DNA of 62,000 nt from Branchiostoma floridae (Eukaryota; Chordata; Leptocardii; Amphioxiformes; Branchiostomatidae): NCBI RefSeq assembly GCF_000003815.2, contig NC_049989.1, positions 4,927,227 to 4,989,226 on the forward strand, read 5' to 3'. The notes beneath the pieces were generated by a model. The model was not told the DNA's origin, made no database searches, and saw only the letters and a program-made list of their open reading frames with translations. Below, piece by piece: positions 52,301-57,802 of the stretch. A program made the position numbers and the translations under genes. The stretch's first letter is position 1, and every line of letters starts with the position of its first letter.

Positions 52301-55300
52301 AGACCGTCTGGTATGGTACTGATGGTGGTCTGAATTGTGATGGAAAAGGTTCTGGAATTGCTTTGGTATACAAGAACTATTAATGGTATTGTGAACAAAA
52401 AGGCAACTTTGCAGTTTGTTTATATCATATATAGTTAATACTTTTAAATTACGAAACAAAGATGCAGAAGGGAATGTATACGACACATTTGAGACTATTC
52501 GGACGAAGCGTTTCTGCAGAAGAAGTAGAGGTTTAAGTGATGTGGAGTACGTACTCGCCCATACGATGTTACAATATGCAAGATAGGGATATAGTAAACT
52601 ATAGTATAATATCATATATGTTTTAGAAGATAGTAGCGTTGCGATTTTTCTGACAATACCTATGTTTTTATAGATTTTTTTGCAAATAAGGTCAATATGT
52701 TTTTTCCAGGTAAGTTTGTCATCAATGGTGACACCTAAGAAACACGTGTGCGTAACTTGATTAATTGGTGTGTTATTAATAGCTATTTTAACATTTTCCT
52801 TATTGTATTTTTTCTTCCCTGCAAAAATAATGAAATTTGTTTTCTTGACATTTAAGGATAATTTGTTAATTTGGAACCATTTGTTTACTTTGTCTAATTC
52901 TCTATTCATTTTACTGACTAATATACCAAGGTCAGAAGGTGATTAGGTGATTATTGCCTAAATCTTATGTACTTGATAAAATAGATAAAAGCATTATCTA
53001 ATTATACCATCAACAGTGTATTTCTCTGTCATTGGACAATCATAATTACATTCAATTATGTATATTTCTTATTTGTACTTTGTATACACCTGGTTGTATT
53101 ATCATGGCAGTTGTGTTTTGACTGTGGGTGTGGGCAGTGTATCTCAGTGTATTTGGAGAAAGATAGAGAATATTGGAAATAAAGCCATGGTTCAGGGAAG
53201 TAATGATTATAACTGTGGCAATTATTTCCATAGAAGAAGAAGAGGAGGAGGAGGACAAGGATGCAGAGGAAGCTGACAAACCTGCTCCAAAGCCCCGGGA
53301 GGGCCTGTACTCCTGGCCACCCAAGTCTAGTCTCTTCAGACCACAGGCAGGAGCACCACAAGGTAAACTGGACTCTTCGCAGTCTTCCTCTCAGTTTGTA
53401 TACTAAGATATTGAAGAGTGTGACATCTGGAAGGTGAGATTACTTAGTGTAGATGACTATAATGTATAACCTGAAAAGCCGAATTGCTAGTTTTTTATTG
53501 AAAATTAATAAGAAAATGAAGCAATGGAGACAGGAAATAAAAGTGAAAGAAAGTATGAATCATCATTGTTGAAACAAAAATCTTTATTAACACTACAAAA
53601 AGTGTCCCAAATGTTGCTCAATGTTTCATTTCTGAAGACAAGCTTATGGTATTAATATATAGATGAAACAAGCTTATAATGATTTATATGTGTCAACAAG
53701 CTTATGATAATTTATAGGTGTAACATGTTAAACAAGCTTATGATCTATAGGTATAAGTAAACATTTTGCCATGCTACTTCAGGTGCTAAACAAGATGACA
53801 CTGAGGAGAAGTGGCCGGCCCCCGCCCCTCCTGAGGAACACAAGAGAGGCACACAGCTGTTAAAGGATGAAGGAGACACAGACGAACAGAAGGAGAGATC
53901 AGGAGAAGGGGATGGACAGACTGGGAGAGAACCCGCTCCTCGTACAGAGAGACAAGGATCATCCGGCCCTCCCAGTCATGATTCTGTTTCCTACAGTGAT
54001 GGGTCGTACCACAGCAAGGGGGAGGGCAGAGTGGGGGATCCATCAGGCAGGACGTATGAGCGACAGGATGGAGACAGAGTACTAGGTGGGGGTCCTCCGG
54101 ATGGGAGAGTGGAGAGAGGTCCAGAGGAGGGAAGTAGGGGGGTTACCAACAGCAGTGAGCCTGTCAGGATGGAAGGGCAGATGAGAACAGAGCCAGGACC
54201 AAAACCACAGGGACACCATGAGCAGGTAAGGACAATGTATTGACTGTGTGAGTTCTTTTTCTTGTGTATCATCTAAGCACTTCAAGGTCAAGATGATTTT
54301 TTTCTGTAATTTATGAGACTTTTTTTTAATGAATTACTGTGTATTAAGGGCTGTTGGGGTAATGCAAGCCATCTGCATTTTCAATTTGGAAAAGTCACCT
54401 GGACACTTGATATTGTTAGCTTCTACAGGAAGGCCAGGACCTGGTCTGTGTGATCATGAGTCTGTATTATGTGAATTCAAAAGAAGCGTGCATAAATTTT
54501 CATTCTTTGAAACAGTTCAGTCCAGAAGAAAGAGGACAGCCGGAACAGAAACCCGTGCCCTCAGCCCAGGTGGATGGGGCTCAGGGAGATACCTCTGACT
54601 CAGCAGCGCCCTCTGTCAAGAGAAATAAGGACTACAGCATCAGCAGTGATGAGGAATTCATGTCACCAAAGAGGACCAGACTCCAGATGGGACCACCTGT
54701 CTGGACTACTGGTAAGAGGGTTAAATGATATCTTAACTGTAAGAGGGTTAACATTTAAACTGTAGAAGTCTCAGCAAAAGTGTTGTGTGTAATTTTTTGT
54801 GTAAATGTTGTTGGAAACTTGAATACGGCAATGTCAAAACCAATAAACCAATCCTGACTGTCCATCACAAGCATCACCAGTGAAAGCACAGCCATTAGTG
54901 GTTCAACCAATGGCTACCACTTTTGGACATTCCCGCAATTATGCTCAATAGACTATTCATGAGAGATTGGCTGGATGTCAGTCAAATATTTACATTTTTG
55001 TGTGTTTATTTTTTATCTGTACATTTCAAGGGAGGGAGGTGGGGCCATGGGATTAGTCTAATGGGCATTTCTTAGTTATAAGCAAAAAAAGCACTATAAG
55101 TAGGTAACGTATAATCCAACATTGTCCATAATAATGTACATGTATGTGAGACAATGTGTTTGATATACGTTGTGACTATGTACAATCGTATGGTTCTCTG
55201 TAACACAGGGTCTTCATTCGAGGATGCCCTGGAGTTGTTGGCAGACAGCTCCAAACTGGACATCTCTGACCAGGAGCTGGACATGGACGCTGATGGTATG

Positions 55301-56616
55301 ATTTACACTCAATTAGTTTAAGGTCATTTGGTTAGGAAGAAAAGGAGGCATAATTACTGTTTTAAGTTCACTTTTGAAACAACCACAGTGTTGCAATGCA
55401 GAACAGAACATGTTCATGTCAGGATGAGTTTGTGGTAAGGAGTCACCACAAAATCTGTGACATAGAAATGATGTGAATACTTTGGGATTTACAGTTTATT
55501 GAACTTCATCTCCCACTCAAAACTTCCTATTTCAGCCATTGATGAGAATCAGCACCTGTTGTTGCAACTACATGTAACTGTTGCCTAGCAAAGAAAAATA
55601 AGAAAATCAATATATAGGCTGTGCAAAGCTTCAAGTGTTAAGTAATAGATTTATGATATGTAGTGGAAAACAATTGAACTTTTTGATGTTTTTAGCTGTT
55701 GAAATAGAGCTACAAAGGATGAGAGATGCATGAAGTGTTTTTATCTGACTATGTAGATACTGGAGTCATAGGGAGGTGGGGAGAAACACTGGTGTATAAT
55801 TTCCTGACACAGCAGAAGGAAGATTTCCCTGGACAACAGATACATATCCTCTGGGTTAACAAGTATGATGAACAGGAGCTGCCATATGACATCAAGGTAT
55901 TAAAGTTGTTGCTTCTTTATGTTAGTTATACTAACTTATACATAACATAGTAATGATATTATTGCTACCCAGTAAGTTCAATGGCAAGAAATTGTATTTT
56001 GATGAAATACACTCTCAGAGAGGTAAATCCCTGCCAACTCACCTGATCGTCCAGTATTTGAAAATTGTAAATTCAAGTCAAAGTAACACCTCATTATGTA
56101 AAATGCGTACCTAGTTTTACCATGCCTAGTGGGCACCTGTACATGTCACTATTAGTGTTTTGAGAGTCAGAATCAGATGTGTCTAAGTTCTTGATAGCAG
56201 CTAATATTATTACGAATTCTTTGAACATCAATGATTTATTTCTGTGCAAAAGAAGCACCCATTACACTATGTACTTTACTCCATAGCTGTTTTGTTAAAT
56301 GTAGCCCCATTTTTACGTGTCCATCTAGATAATCATCAAAGATGATGCAGAGGTGACTTCAGACGACGGCGGCGGTGGCACACCTACTGAACAAACCACC
56401 ATCCTGTATGTCGAGGTGAAGTGCACAGTGTCGCAGGGGAAGGAGTACTTCCCCATCTCCTCCAAACAGGTGGAGTTTGCTATGCAGGAGGAGGACAAGT
56501 ACCACCTGTACCGTGTGTACGGGGCTGGGGACGCCGACCGCGTCAGGATCTGTCGGATCAGAAACCTGGCCGAGAGGATGAACAAGAAGGAAGTCAACCT
56601 GCTCATGTTACTGTGA
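3915..56616 (+). CDS. NO VEIN-like giant protein (GHKL ATPase plus DUF3883), 43 exons, complete
   Basis: The 43 exons listed in the eight following entries all have GT/AG borders and compatible phase at every junction. Their sum is 8,580 nt, i.e. 2,859 residues plus TGA. Order along the protein: Gly/Arg-rich N-terminus (1-198), small helical winged-helix-like modules (about 200-760), two acidic stretches (940-1070), Hsp90/sacsin-type GHKL ATPase (about 1090-1300), long sacsin-like helical region (1300-2350), disordered acidic/basic linker (2430-2718), DUF3883 (2718-2859). The ATPase followed far downstream by DUF3883 is the architecture of plant NO VEIN (about 2.7 kDa x 1000 residues), a nuclear protein needed for leaf vein patterning; fish and invertebrates have uncharacterised relatives. 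Biochemical role here is unknown. ATP-dependent chaperone- or nuclease-like action is inference. Two antisense genes lie inside introns 12 and 29. Single exon borders may be wrong by a few bases, but the chain is self-consistent. Confidence 0.88.
5069..5939. mobile_element. Non-autonomous hAT-like element in intron 1
   Basis: The left end is cagggctggaaatac and the right end gtatttcgagccctc, an inverted pair with the CAGGG start typical of hAT transposons. Multiple subterminal copies of gtgcaagtaa / acttgcac lie next to both ends, another hAT habit. The flanks cctgtaac (5061-5068) and cctgtacc (5939-5946) are a near-perfect 8-bp duplication. No transposase is encoded; the 99-codon open stretch at 5535-5834 shows no known domain. 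Confidence 0.7.
6733..7038 (+). mobile_element. tRNA-derived SINE in intron 3, with target-site duplication
   Basis: A tRNA-like head (about 6745-6825) has an A box (tggcctagtgg) and a B box (gagttcgatcc). A body of about 200 bp follows, and the 3' tail consists of actttaacttta repeats. An 11-bp direct repeat, ctctttatcct, flanks it exactly (6722-6732 and 7039-7049), proving insertion by target-primed reverse transcription. It is not a functional tRNA gene. Confidence 0.9.
7855..9080. mobile_element. DNA-transposon-like element with inverted ends in intron 4
   Basis: Both ends read ttactctcacctctcaaata inward (left 7855; right as the reverse complement ending at 9080). The trinucleotide cat lies immediately outside each end, a possible 3-bp target duplication. 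Inside the right end a 30-bp unit with ggggggtacttttattccagg occurs twice; the left side carries matching gtacgtttattttttt motifs. No transposase is visible. Confidence 0.65.
9131..13655 (+). CDS. NO VEIN-like gene, exons 5-12: small winged-helix/LOTUS-like modules
   Basis: Exons: 9131-9261, 9503-9946, 10381-10522, 10786-10913, 11382-11547, 11707-11873, 12278-12409, 13486-13655 (residues about 200-693). Repeated units have a helix-turn-helix-strand look: ANYVLKLAESKTAVTVDKVVD (exon 5), DVLKDLKKYLTVHGW (exon 6), ILEELQKYLDKCGGTLTL then FLSMGHGSFVTFL (exon 10), and VLEFIRQYGSTHTDM then VKDLGYGPLPKLMTTA (exons 11-12). The last two resemble OST-HTH/LOTUS domains, whose signature is a start with two helices and a final L-G-x-x-x-L-x-x-L/M helix; this is by eye only. 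Exon 9 ends in an acidic Ser-rich segment (SSSEEEDDDEDE). Exon 7 is a basic/acidic coiled-coil-like stretch. Confidence 0.78.
10621..10643 (-). other. Fragment resembling the hammerhead-like CTGATGA stem-loop repeat
   Basis: The minus strand reads ctgatgaagaccaaaggtct: CTGATGA followed by a small hairpin (agacc-aaa-ggtct). The GAAA box expected after the hairpin is replaced by aac, so it is at best a decayed copy of the motif seen intact at 34818-34846. Confidence 0.25.
11884..12025. repeat. Half copy of a palindromic MITE (same family as 45621-45856)
   Basis: ggtatctcactgcact, gtttgttcactgcg, ctgttttgttatttt and tattgcataatacgtaaaagtatgact all recur in the same order at 45626-45750. Only the left half is present here. 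Confidence 0.65.
12765..12935. repeat. Interspersed repeat, copy 1 (direct copy at 16872-17032)
   Basis: About 170 bp shares a long colinear similarity with 16872-17032, including caggtcaatcat, acaggccaaaacatat, cttatccacaatt, cagcaatttcct and tattccaacataagactacc. The two copies differ by small indels and lie on either side of the GPCR gene. Family not recognised. Confidence 0.75.
14336..14435. other. Assembly gap (100 N)
   Basis: A run of exactly 100 N, a conventional gap of unknown size, inside intron 12 about 100 bp beyond the 3' end of the antisense GPCR gene. Confidence 1.
14538..15901 (-). CDS. Intronless class A (rhodopsin-family) GPCR, one apparent frameshift in TM1
   Basis: On the minus strand the start is the ATG at 15899-15901: MTNNSSAAMVGRNETEF has two N-glycosylation sites. 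TM1 begins TVVTVLYVLVGISLVS, then the frame must move by one base near 15692-15706 to reach NGLVLWGII (N1.50). The rest is continuous to TGA-side end at 14538: MYQYVANLAVTDFLAG (TM2, D2.50), ALNLLALDRFVAVKYPIFY (DRF in place of DRY), PLMGWNC, a long third cytoplasmic loop (about 80 residues, Lys/Ser/Asn-rich), TM6 IVFWLLALMV without the usual CWxP, and TM7 NSVVNPLAGISR where NPxxY lacks its Tyr. The GWNC loop and overall style suggest the melanocortin/lysophospholipid/cannabinoid/adenosine cluster; ligand unknown. It lies antisense in intron 12 of the NO VEIN-like gene. The frameshift may be a sequencing error or a real lesion. Confidence 0.82.
16872..17032. repeat. Interspersed repeat, copy 2 (see 12765-12935)
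   Basis: Direct-orientation copy of the repeat at 12765-12935. The remaining part of intron 12 (15902-17864) has no coding signal that I can support. Confidence 0.75.
17603..17622 (+). repeat. Homopolymer run of 20 G
   Basis: Twenty uninterrupted G residues 242 bp before exon 13. Its length is likely unreliable in the assembly; a G-quadruplex is possible. Confidence 0.9.
17865..21132 (+). CDS. NO VEIN-like gene, exons 13-18: conserved helical region and two acidic exons
   Basis: Exons: 17865-18055, 18720-18977, 19263-19369, 19910-20086, 20525-20735, 20933-21132 (residues about 693-1074). Exons 13-16 encode a helical, non-repetitive region (GLLGSRTADQALMCLLSAPLL; VINTAGHLVSIVMTSSG; LEPLGRVVGMTTSKSLLL), which I do not recognise. 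Exons 17 and 18 are both almost entirely Glu/Lys/Ser (EEEEEEDEKEKK; EESSESESASEEES), probably disordered. The donor ending exon 18 (AAG|GTTCAT) is weak but keeps phase 0 into exon 19. Confidence 0.78.
19488..19640 (-). mobile_element. tRNA-derived SINE fragment (same family as 35759-35935)
   Basis: On the minus strand there is a B-box-like ggttcgattcc, then a tail matching the other copy (cacctgggtg-like and aaatgggtacctgactttg). Adjacent sequence at 19660-19750 (gaccttgaccttc ... gaccacaaat) also recurs next to the copy at 35640-35735, so a longer composite repeat is shared. Confidence 0.7.
19780..19805 (+). repeat. (ACAG)n microsatellite
   Basis: About six perfect acag units 104 bp before exon 16. 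Confidence 0.9.
21545..23695 (+). CDS. NO VEIN-like gene, exons 19-22: GHKL (Hsp90/sacsin-type) ATPase domain
   Basis: Exons: 21545-21749, 22491-22634, 23018-23213, 23560-23695 (residues 1075-1301). Bergerat-fold motifs are present in order. The N box is ELVQNADDN at 1130-1138, with the Mg-coordinating Asn at 1134. A degenerate G1 box (NNESGF, 1161-1166) stands where Hsp90 has D-x-G-x-G. The glycine-rich lid is GHKGIGFKSVF at 1191-1201. This is the sacsin/NO VEIN variant of the fold, in which the first box reads N-x-x-G-F. The family binds and hydrolyses ATP. Intron positions split the fold between the N and G1 boxes and inside the lid. Catalytic competence is likely from the retained Asn and glycines but not shown. 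Confidence 0.88.
24319..28904 (+). CDS. NO VEIN-like gene, exons 23-29: first part of sacsin-like middle region
   Basis: Exons: 24319-24438, 24796-24952, 25481-25593, 26166-26319, 27179-27427, 27913-28095, 28711-28904 (residues about 1302-1691). VFAFLPLRSYGFRFIVQG followed by DFDIPSSREDVDRDSPWN is a hallmark of sacsin-type repeats downstream of the ATPase (the 'FLPLxxxxxxFxIxGDFxLxSxRE' element). Exon 28 acceptor at 27912 was chosen over 27875 because the latter gives a stop after 20 codons. Exon 25 has a duplicated upstream acceptor (see findings). LAPxSxG-like sequence (ILPLSCGSFASA) and VHPGLLSLL...RLMLNTLGVKKISPIDVI in exons 28-29 match the helical bundles of this family. Confidence 0.82.
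26604..27118. mobile_element. MITE with TAAAGGGACATA ends in intron 26
   Basis: taaagggacata at 26604 and its reverse complement tatgtcccttta ending at 27118 bound about 515 bp. The terminal TA could be a target duplication, as in Tc1/mariner-type MITEs. The interior has a CpG-rich block (ctcgccggcgagcc, ggaagtaa inverted pairs around 26930-26960). It ends only 60 bp before exon 27. Confidence 0.65.
28905..31375. other. Start of the 16.2-kb intron 29; no gene seen
   Basis: AT-rich non-coding sequence. Two short related segments (attgtcactgtag-ctggcctaacattt) occur at 28971-29010 and 29460-29500, and the segment at 29045-29115 (atggatgacatctgtgcg ... ggctgtttccaaaaa) recurs at 38490-38555, so these are old repeats. 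Confidence 0.5.
31376..31510 (-). mobile_element. tRNA-derived SINE head
   Basis: On the minus strand: tagtccagtggttagtgcg (A-box region) and gagtttgattccggctg (B box), followed by a short body ending in gactgcaacg-type sequence read in reverse. It does not fold to a complete tRNA with mature ends and lies in an intron, so SINE rather than tRNA gene. Confidence 0.65.
31800..32143 (-). CDS. C-terminal exon of a proline-rich protein with YxxΦ motifs (partial)
   Basis: The minus-strand frame runs out of the assembly gap to a stop at 31800. It has three to four repeats of about 18-30 residues built on TSKVPSDQPPPLPLK, alternately with HAYESIKPP or HAYKSLKSP. Each unit has a PPPLP core, a class of SH3 or WW ligand. 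Tyrosines sit in YESI, YKSL, YDSV and YQTL, i.e. Y-x-x-hydrophobic sites of the kind phosphorylated in receptor tails (the last two are adjacent: GYDSVHIYQTL). This suggests the cytoplasmic tail of a receptor or an adaptor, antisense within intron 29. The rest of the gene is hidden by the gap or unrecognised. Family not identified. Confidence 0.6.
32144..32243. other. Assembly gap (100 N)
   Basis: A run of 100 N interrupting the proline-rich exon. Confidence 1.
32244..34290. other. Intron 29 sequence between two antisense genes; nothing supported
   Basis: No exon could be defended on either strand. The 5' part of the proline-rich gene may lie here. Segments at 33880-34200 show repeated near-palindromic phrases (acagatacg, gttccgtatctg, cggattttgtc), probably an old repeat. 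Confidence 0.4.
34291..37693 (-). CDS. FkbM-family methyltransferase, multi-exon (partial, interrupted by a gap)
   Basis: Minus-strand exons in transcript order: 37393-37693, 36812-36971, 36173-36424 (start less certain), 35022/gap-35193, 34291-34511 (TAG at 34291-34293). The first two carry the FkbM core: NMTAYSESAWS, VDLSRWIQENTA and FKLDVEGAEYDILKKM, the acidic VEGAE motif of this S-adenosylmethionine-dependent family, then FYGEFHPWQPATGW. Phase 2 joins them exactly. Later exons encode LALAVLVGMNVKAAHKLVQ, AYYLPEKVTDTVINEAK and WLLTVANYFKNRDVERVP ... SLDSDHPDSYMSS. These look like one C-terminal module following the methyltransferase. Upstream exons (SAM-binding start) are not identified between 37694 and 38767. 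The substrate is unknown; the family methylates sugars or small-molecule hydroxyls in bacteria. It lies antisense in intron 29. Confidence 0.78.
34672..34872. repeat. Inverted repeat pair with hammerhead-like core (34818-34846), abutting a gap
   Basis: Left arm 34672-34735 and right arm 34812-34872 are reverse complements over about 50 bp (accagtt-ggtactcaatttgcttacgtttcg-atgtctctcagaca). The plus strand of the right arm reads CTGATGA, a perfect 7-bp stem (ggtgtct / agacatc) with loop gag, then GAAA: the core of a hammerhead ribozyme. Stems I and III are not convincing. Related sequence occurs in Penelope-like retroelements and other repeats. Confidence 0.5.
34873..35021. other. Assembly gap (149 N)
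   Basis: A run of 149 N directly after the right arm of the inverted repeat and before the FkbM-gene exon at 35022. The gap size suggests an estimated rather than default length. Confidence 1.
35759..35935 (+). mobile_element. tRNA-derived SINE of amphioxus type
   Basis: The head is tRNA-like (cgtggcgtaactggtagagcg, A box; gagttcgatcc, B box), then the conserved tail cttgggaaaggcactttac ... cacccaggtgtaaaaatgg ... ctgacttcggtcgggg. I recall this tail from lancelet SINEs. It lies between exons of the antisense FkbM gene. Confidence 0.8.
36077..36130 (+). repeat. (CA)n-rich microsatellite
   Basis: Interrupted cacaca repeats next to the donor side of the antisense exon 36173-36424; the neighbouring frames (CVCVCMCLC) are only its translation. 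Confidence 0.85.
37694..38767. other. Non-coding stretch upstream of the FkbM exons
   Basis: AT-rich with a run of 15 C at 37916-37930. At 38490-38555 it carries a copy of the repeat also found at 29045-29115. No exon recognised. Confidence 0.45.
38768..43292. mobile_element. 4.5-kb DNA transposon, non-autonomous or degraded, in intron 29
   Basis: The left end attgtctctctccatttccg... is matched in inverse orientation at the right end ...cggaaatggagagagacaat (43292) over 40 bp. The tetranucleotide ataa lies directly outside both ends (38764-38767 and 43293-43296), a possible 4-bp target duplication. The interior has no recognisable transposase. A short reading frame opens at 39130 (MSRHASAPSPLESSTEAERL) and decays after 40 codons; the part at about 41050-42450 is unusually rich in CpG and in T on the plus strand. 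The left end is part of a 147-bp inverted pair with 43445-43593, so there are two alternative right ends. Confidence 0.7.
43291..43632. mobile_element. Palindromic MITE overlapping/adjoining the right end of the 4.5-kb element
   Basis: 43291-43371 and 43561-43632 are perfect or near-perfect reverse complements (about 70-80 bp), e.g. gaccaacttacgtgcagg / cctgcacgtaagttggtc. Inside these arms lies a smaller unit 43329-43593 with attgtctctcctccattgaag at each end, related to but different from the big element's end. The region 43445-43593 is also the inverted partner of 38768-38914. Confidence 0.7.
43594..45092. other. End of intron 29 before exon 30
   Basis: Non-coding apart from the palindromic element at 44581-44955 described separately. 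Confidence 0.5.
44581..44955. mobile_element. Palindromic element with internal 20-bp quasi-repeats (CTTGAGATTTTTC)
   Basis: Ends are inverted copies (aggtcttcacgcctcattgaaaatgaaaaa and ttcattttcattgaagagggaagacc). The interior has about ten irregular repeats of cttgagatttttcg/caaca. Read in one frame these give a spurious NLEIFRDN-type protein repeat, and in the reverse frame SQDFLEKSQDCL; neither is a gene. Confidence 0.7.
45093..51707 (+). CDS. NO VEIN-like gene, exons 30-37: second part of sacsin-like middle region
   Basis: Exons: 45093-45294, 45996-46150, 46700-46884, 47376-48436, 48754-48886, 49166-49307, 49823-49928, 51468-51707 (residues about 1692-2433). Exon 33 is by far the longest (1,061 nt) and probably reflects loss of introns or an ancestral large exon. 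It carries SSFLIHIKTIPWVPG, LAHHVPYLTAAV, IFVPNVTVYNTTSVVHGRFY and a DTCWADTSGMF segment. Exon 34 has tandem acceptors (cagcag at 48751-48756) that would add or drop one Ala with no frame change. Exon 37 ends in a Glu run (VEEEEEEEEE). The family is recognisable from order and style; no catalytic motif is visible here. Confidence 0.82.
45621..45856. mobile_element. MITE with long inverted ends (GTGGTA-CTCAGTGCACT...GGGGCACCAGTG)
   Basis: The left arm agtggtatctcactgcactcggggcaccagtgcggca and the right arm tgccacactggtgccccaagtgcactgaggtaccacct are reverse complements with a few mismatches. It lies in intron 30; a half copy is at 11884-12025. Confidence 0.8.
50075..51274. mobile_element. Non-autonomous hAT element with 8-bp target-site duplication in intron 36
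   Basis: The ends are exact inverted repeats, cagggctttagccagc at 50075 and gctggctaaagccctg ending at 51274. They are flanked by the identical octamer ttctatgt (50067-50074 and 51275-51282). An 8-bp duplication with CAGGG ends defines the hAT superfamily. Subterminal tttccgtca/tgacggaaa motifs occur several times near both ends. No transposase frame is present in the 1,200 bp, so movement would depend on an enzyme from elsewhere. Confidence 0.92.
51785..52925 (-). mobile_element. 5'-truncated LINE (non-LTR retrotransposon), C-terminal part of reverse transcriptase
   Basis: The minus-strand frame 52130-52909 (259 codons) encodes the thumb/connection region of a non-LTR reverse transcriptase: NKWFQINKLSLNVKKTNFIIF, then FLGVTIDDKLTWKKHI, YYSLLYPYLAYCNIVWA and LQKRFVRIVSN, the typical order downstream of the catalytic box. 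The catalytic Y/F-x-D-D motif is missing, removed by 5' truncation. The 3' end at about 51785-51825 has a short ATTTG/GATTTT-type tail. Codon use is strongly A/T-biased, unlike the GC-richer LINE at 59141. Confidence 0.85.
53234..55295 (+). CDS. NO VEIN-like gene, exons 38-41: disordered linker
   Basis: Exons: 53234-53362, 53783-54225, 54516-54711, 55209-55295 (residues about 2433-2718). Composition is low-complexity: a Glu/Asp/Ala/Lys start with GLYSWPPKSSLFRP, then 148 residues rich in Gly, Glu, Arg and Ser (exon 39), then a segment with RNKDYSISSDEEFMSPKRTRL that contains a basic nuclear-localisation-like run and likely phosphorylation sites. Exon 41 is short and acidic (LDISDQELDMDAD). 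It links the sacsin-like part to DUF3883. The high Gly/Arg/Pro codon load explains why other frames also look open here. Confidence 0.78.
55757..56616 (+). CDS. NO VEIN-like gene, exons 42-43: C-terminal DUF3883 domain
   Basis: Exons: 55757-55896 and 56329-56616, ending in TGA (residues 2718-2859). The domain starts GVIGRWGETLVYNFL, matching the G-x-x-G-E-x-L-V-Y signature of DUF3883. It continues HILWVNKYDEQELPYDIKV (the W-x-N / P-Y-D strand), then TILYVEVKCTVSQGKEYFPIS and VEFAMQEEDKYHLYRVY. The pattern acidic residue, then E-V-K, then aromatic and 'IS..Q/E...A' is that of the PD-(D/E)XK nuclease-like fold to which DUF3883 is thought to belong: D of PYDIK, E and K of EVK are candidate metal/catalytic residues. 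A Gly-rich insertion (DDGGGGTPTEQ) separates the two core strands. This domain is the clearest link to plant NO VEIN and to many bacterial defence-type proteins carrying DUF3883. Confidence 0.9.
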
Positions 56617-57802
56617 TGGCCACACTGGGACAGGAGTCTTTGTTCCTTTGTTGGTTCTTCCTGTAAATGCTGAGAATGTTGGATATAAGGACACATTTGA
56701 ACTTAATCATGTTTTGCATTCTATAAGTACCAGAGTTCTCGAAGTACATGTACCAGTTATCAACCTAGGATCATGTGTTAAAATTTTTTTTTTCTAGTAC
56801 TATCATAGAGAGGAATTTGTTGCCAGTGCAGTTCATCCTCACTAGATTAGCCTGGAGTCCTGCCTTGGTAGCTTTGGTATGTACCCAACGGTCACTATAG
56901 GCAAGGAGCTTTTATCTGATAAAAGCTCCTTGCTATAGGGTAGTGACTGTCGGGAAAGGACCAAAGCTAACAAGGCTAGATTCCAGGTTACACAAGATAG
57001 GTAGATGTGCAAAGGTTGGGTGTGACAGGAGGTTCGGTGAAATAGAACCAGCTGCTGCCTCACCATGTTCCTGCGAAGCTAGTTTGTTATATTAAACGGT
57101 AGATGTACCAGCTATACAAAATGATACAGATTAATAGGTTGAATTGTATGAGAATAGAACATGAGGTGGAAGAAGATTAGCGGGCATATTGTATAAAGTT
57201 GGATTTCTGTCTTTGCCTTATTCTGTATTACTGATGTTAGGGTTTATGGAAAACACAGGGTTTTCAAAAAAAAACCCTGATATGGTACATTTATTGATCC
57301 ACCAAGAGTTGTCTTTATTCTGCATGGCTTTTTCTGCAGTTATCTTGATGGGCATGAGGTTTCATTTTGTGAGTTCCACAACTTCTGTACCAAACACTTG
57401 TCAATGTATTGGTGTTACGAAAACTATTACAACTTTTGTATTGTTGTATTTTATGGTGCCATGTTGGCATCCATTCATATACATATGTATCTGGTATGTA
57501 TATCGTTATCATATCCCTCAGGGACTACATGGTAACAAAGCTTTGGCTGTTATTACCATAAAATGATGAGACTGAGGATGATACCAGTGAGAATACTTTA
57601 TGTTTGGTTTTGTTTCTACCATGTTTCATTTTTAAGTTCAAACATGATTGCTGTCCCATTAAAACATGTTTCTTTACCCACTCAGAGCCATTTGTTCTTT
57701 GCATGTCAAGTTACCTAAACGCTTGCGGCTATTTATTCCTGGCAAGAAGACATTGTCCTACTTAACTATAGGTGGAAATGCTTGAAATAGATTTAAGGTG
57801 TT
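56617..57802 (+). other. 3' UTR and downstream region of the NO VEIN-like gene
   Basis: No further frame. A candidate poly(A) signal of the ATTAAA type is at about 57658. The foldback element at 56849-56992 would lie in the 3' UTR if the transcript reaches that signal. Confidence 0.45.
56849..56992. repeat. Foldback element / strong hairpin in the presumptive 3' UTR
   Basis: gcaaggagcttttatc (56901-56916) and gataaaagctccttgc (56918-56933) are perfect 16-bp complements with a one-base loop. Imperfect pairing continues outward to about 65 bp per arm (gtagctttggt / accaaagctaac; agcctggagtcc / gattccaggtt). It is either a foldback MITE or an RNA hairpin. Confidence 0.85.

Noticed and set aside
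53867-54085. Alternative frame over exon 39 (KETQTNRRRDQEKG...)
   Set aside because: The phase-compatible frame across the whole exon is the other one, open over 443 nt and joining both neighbours.
57189-57566. 125-codon frame downstream of the large gene
   Set aside because: Hydrophobic, Cys/Phe-rich composition typical of AT-rich non-coding DNA; no splice context or homology.
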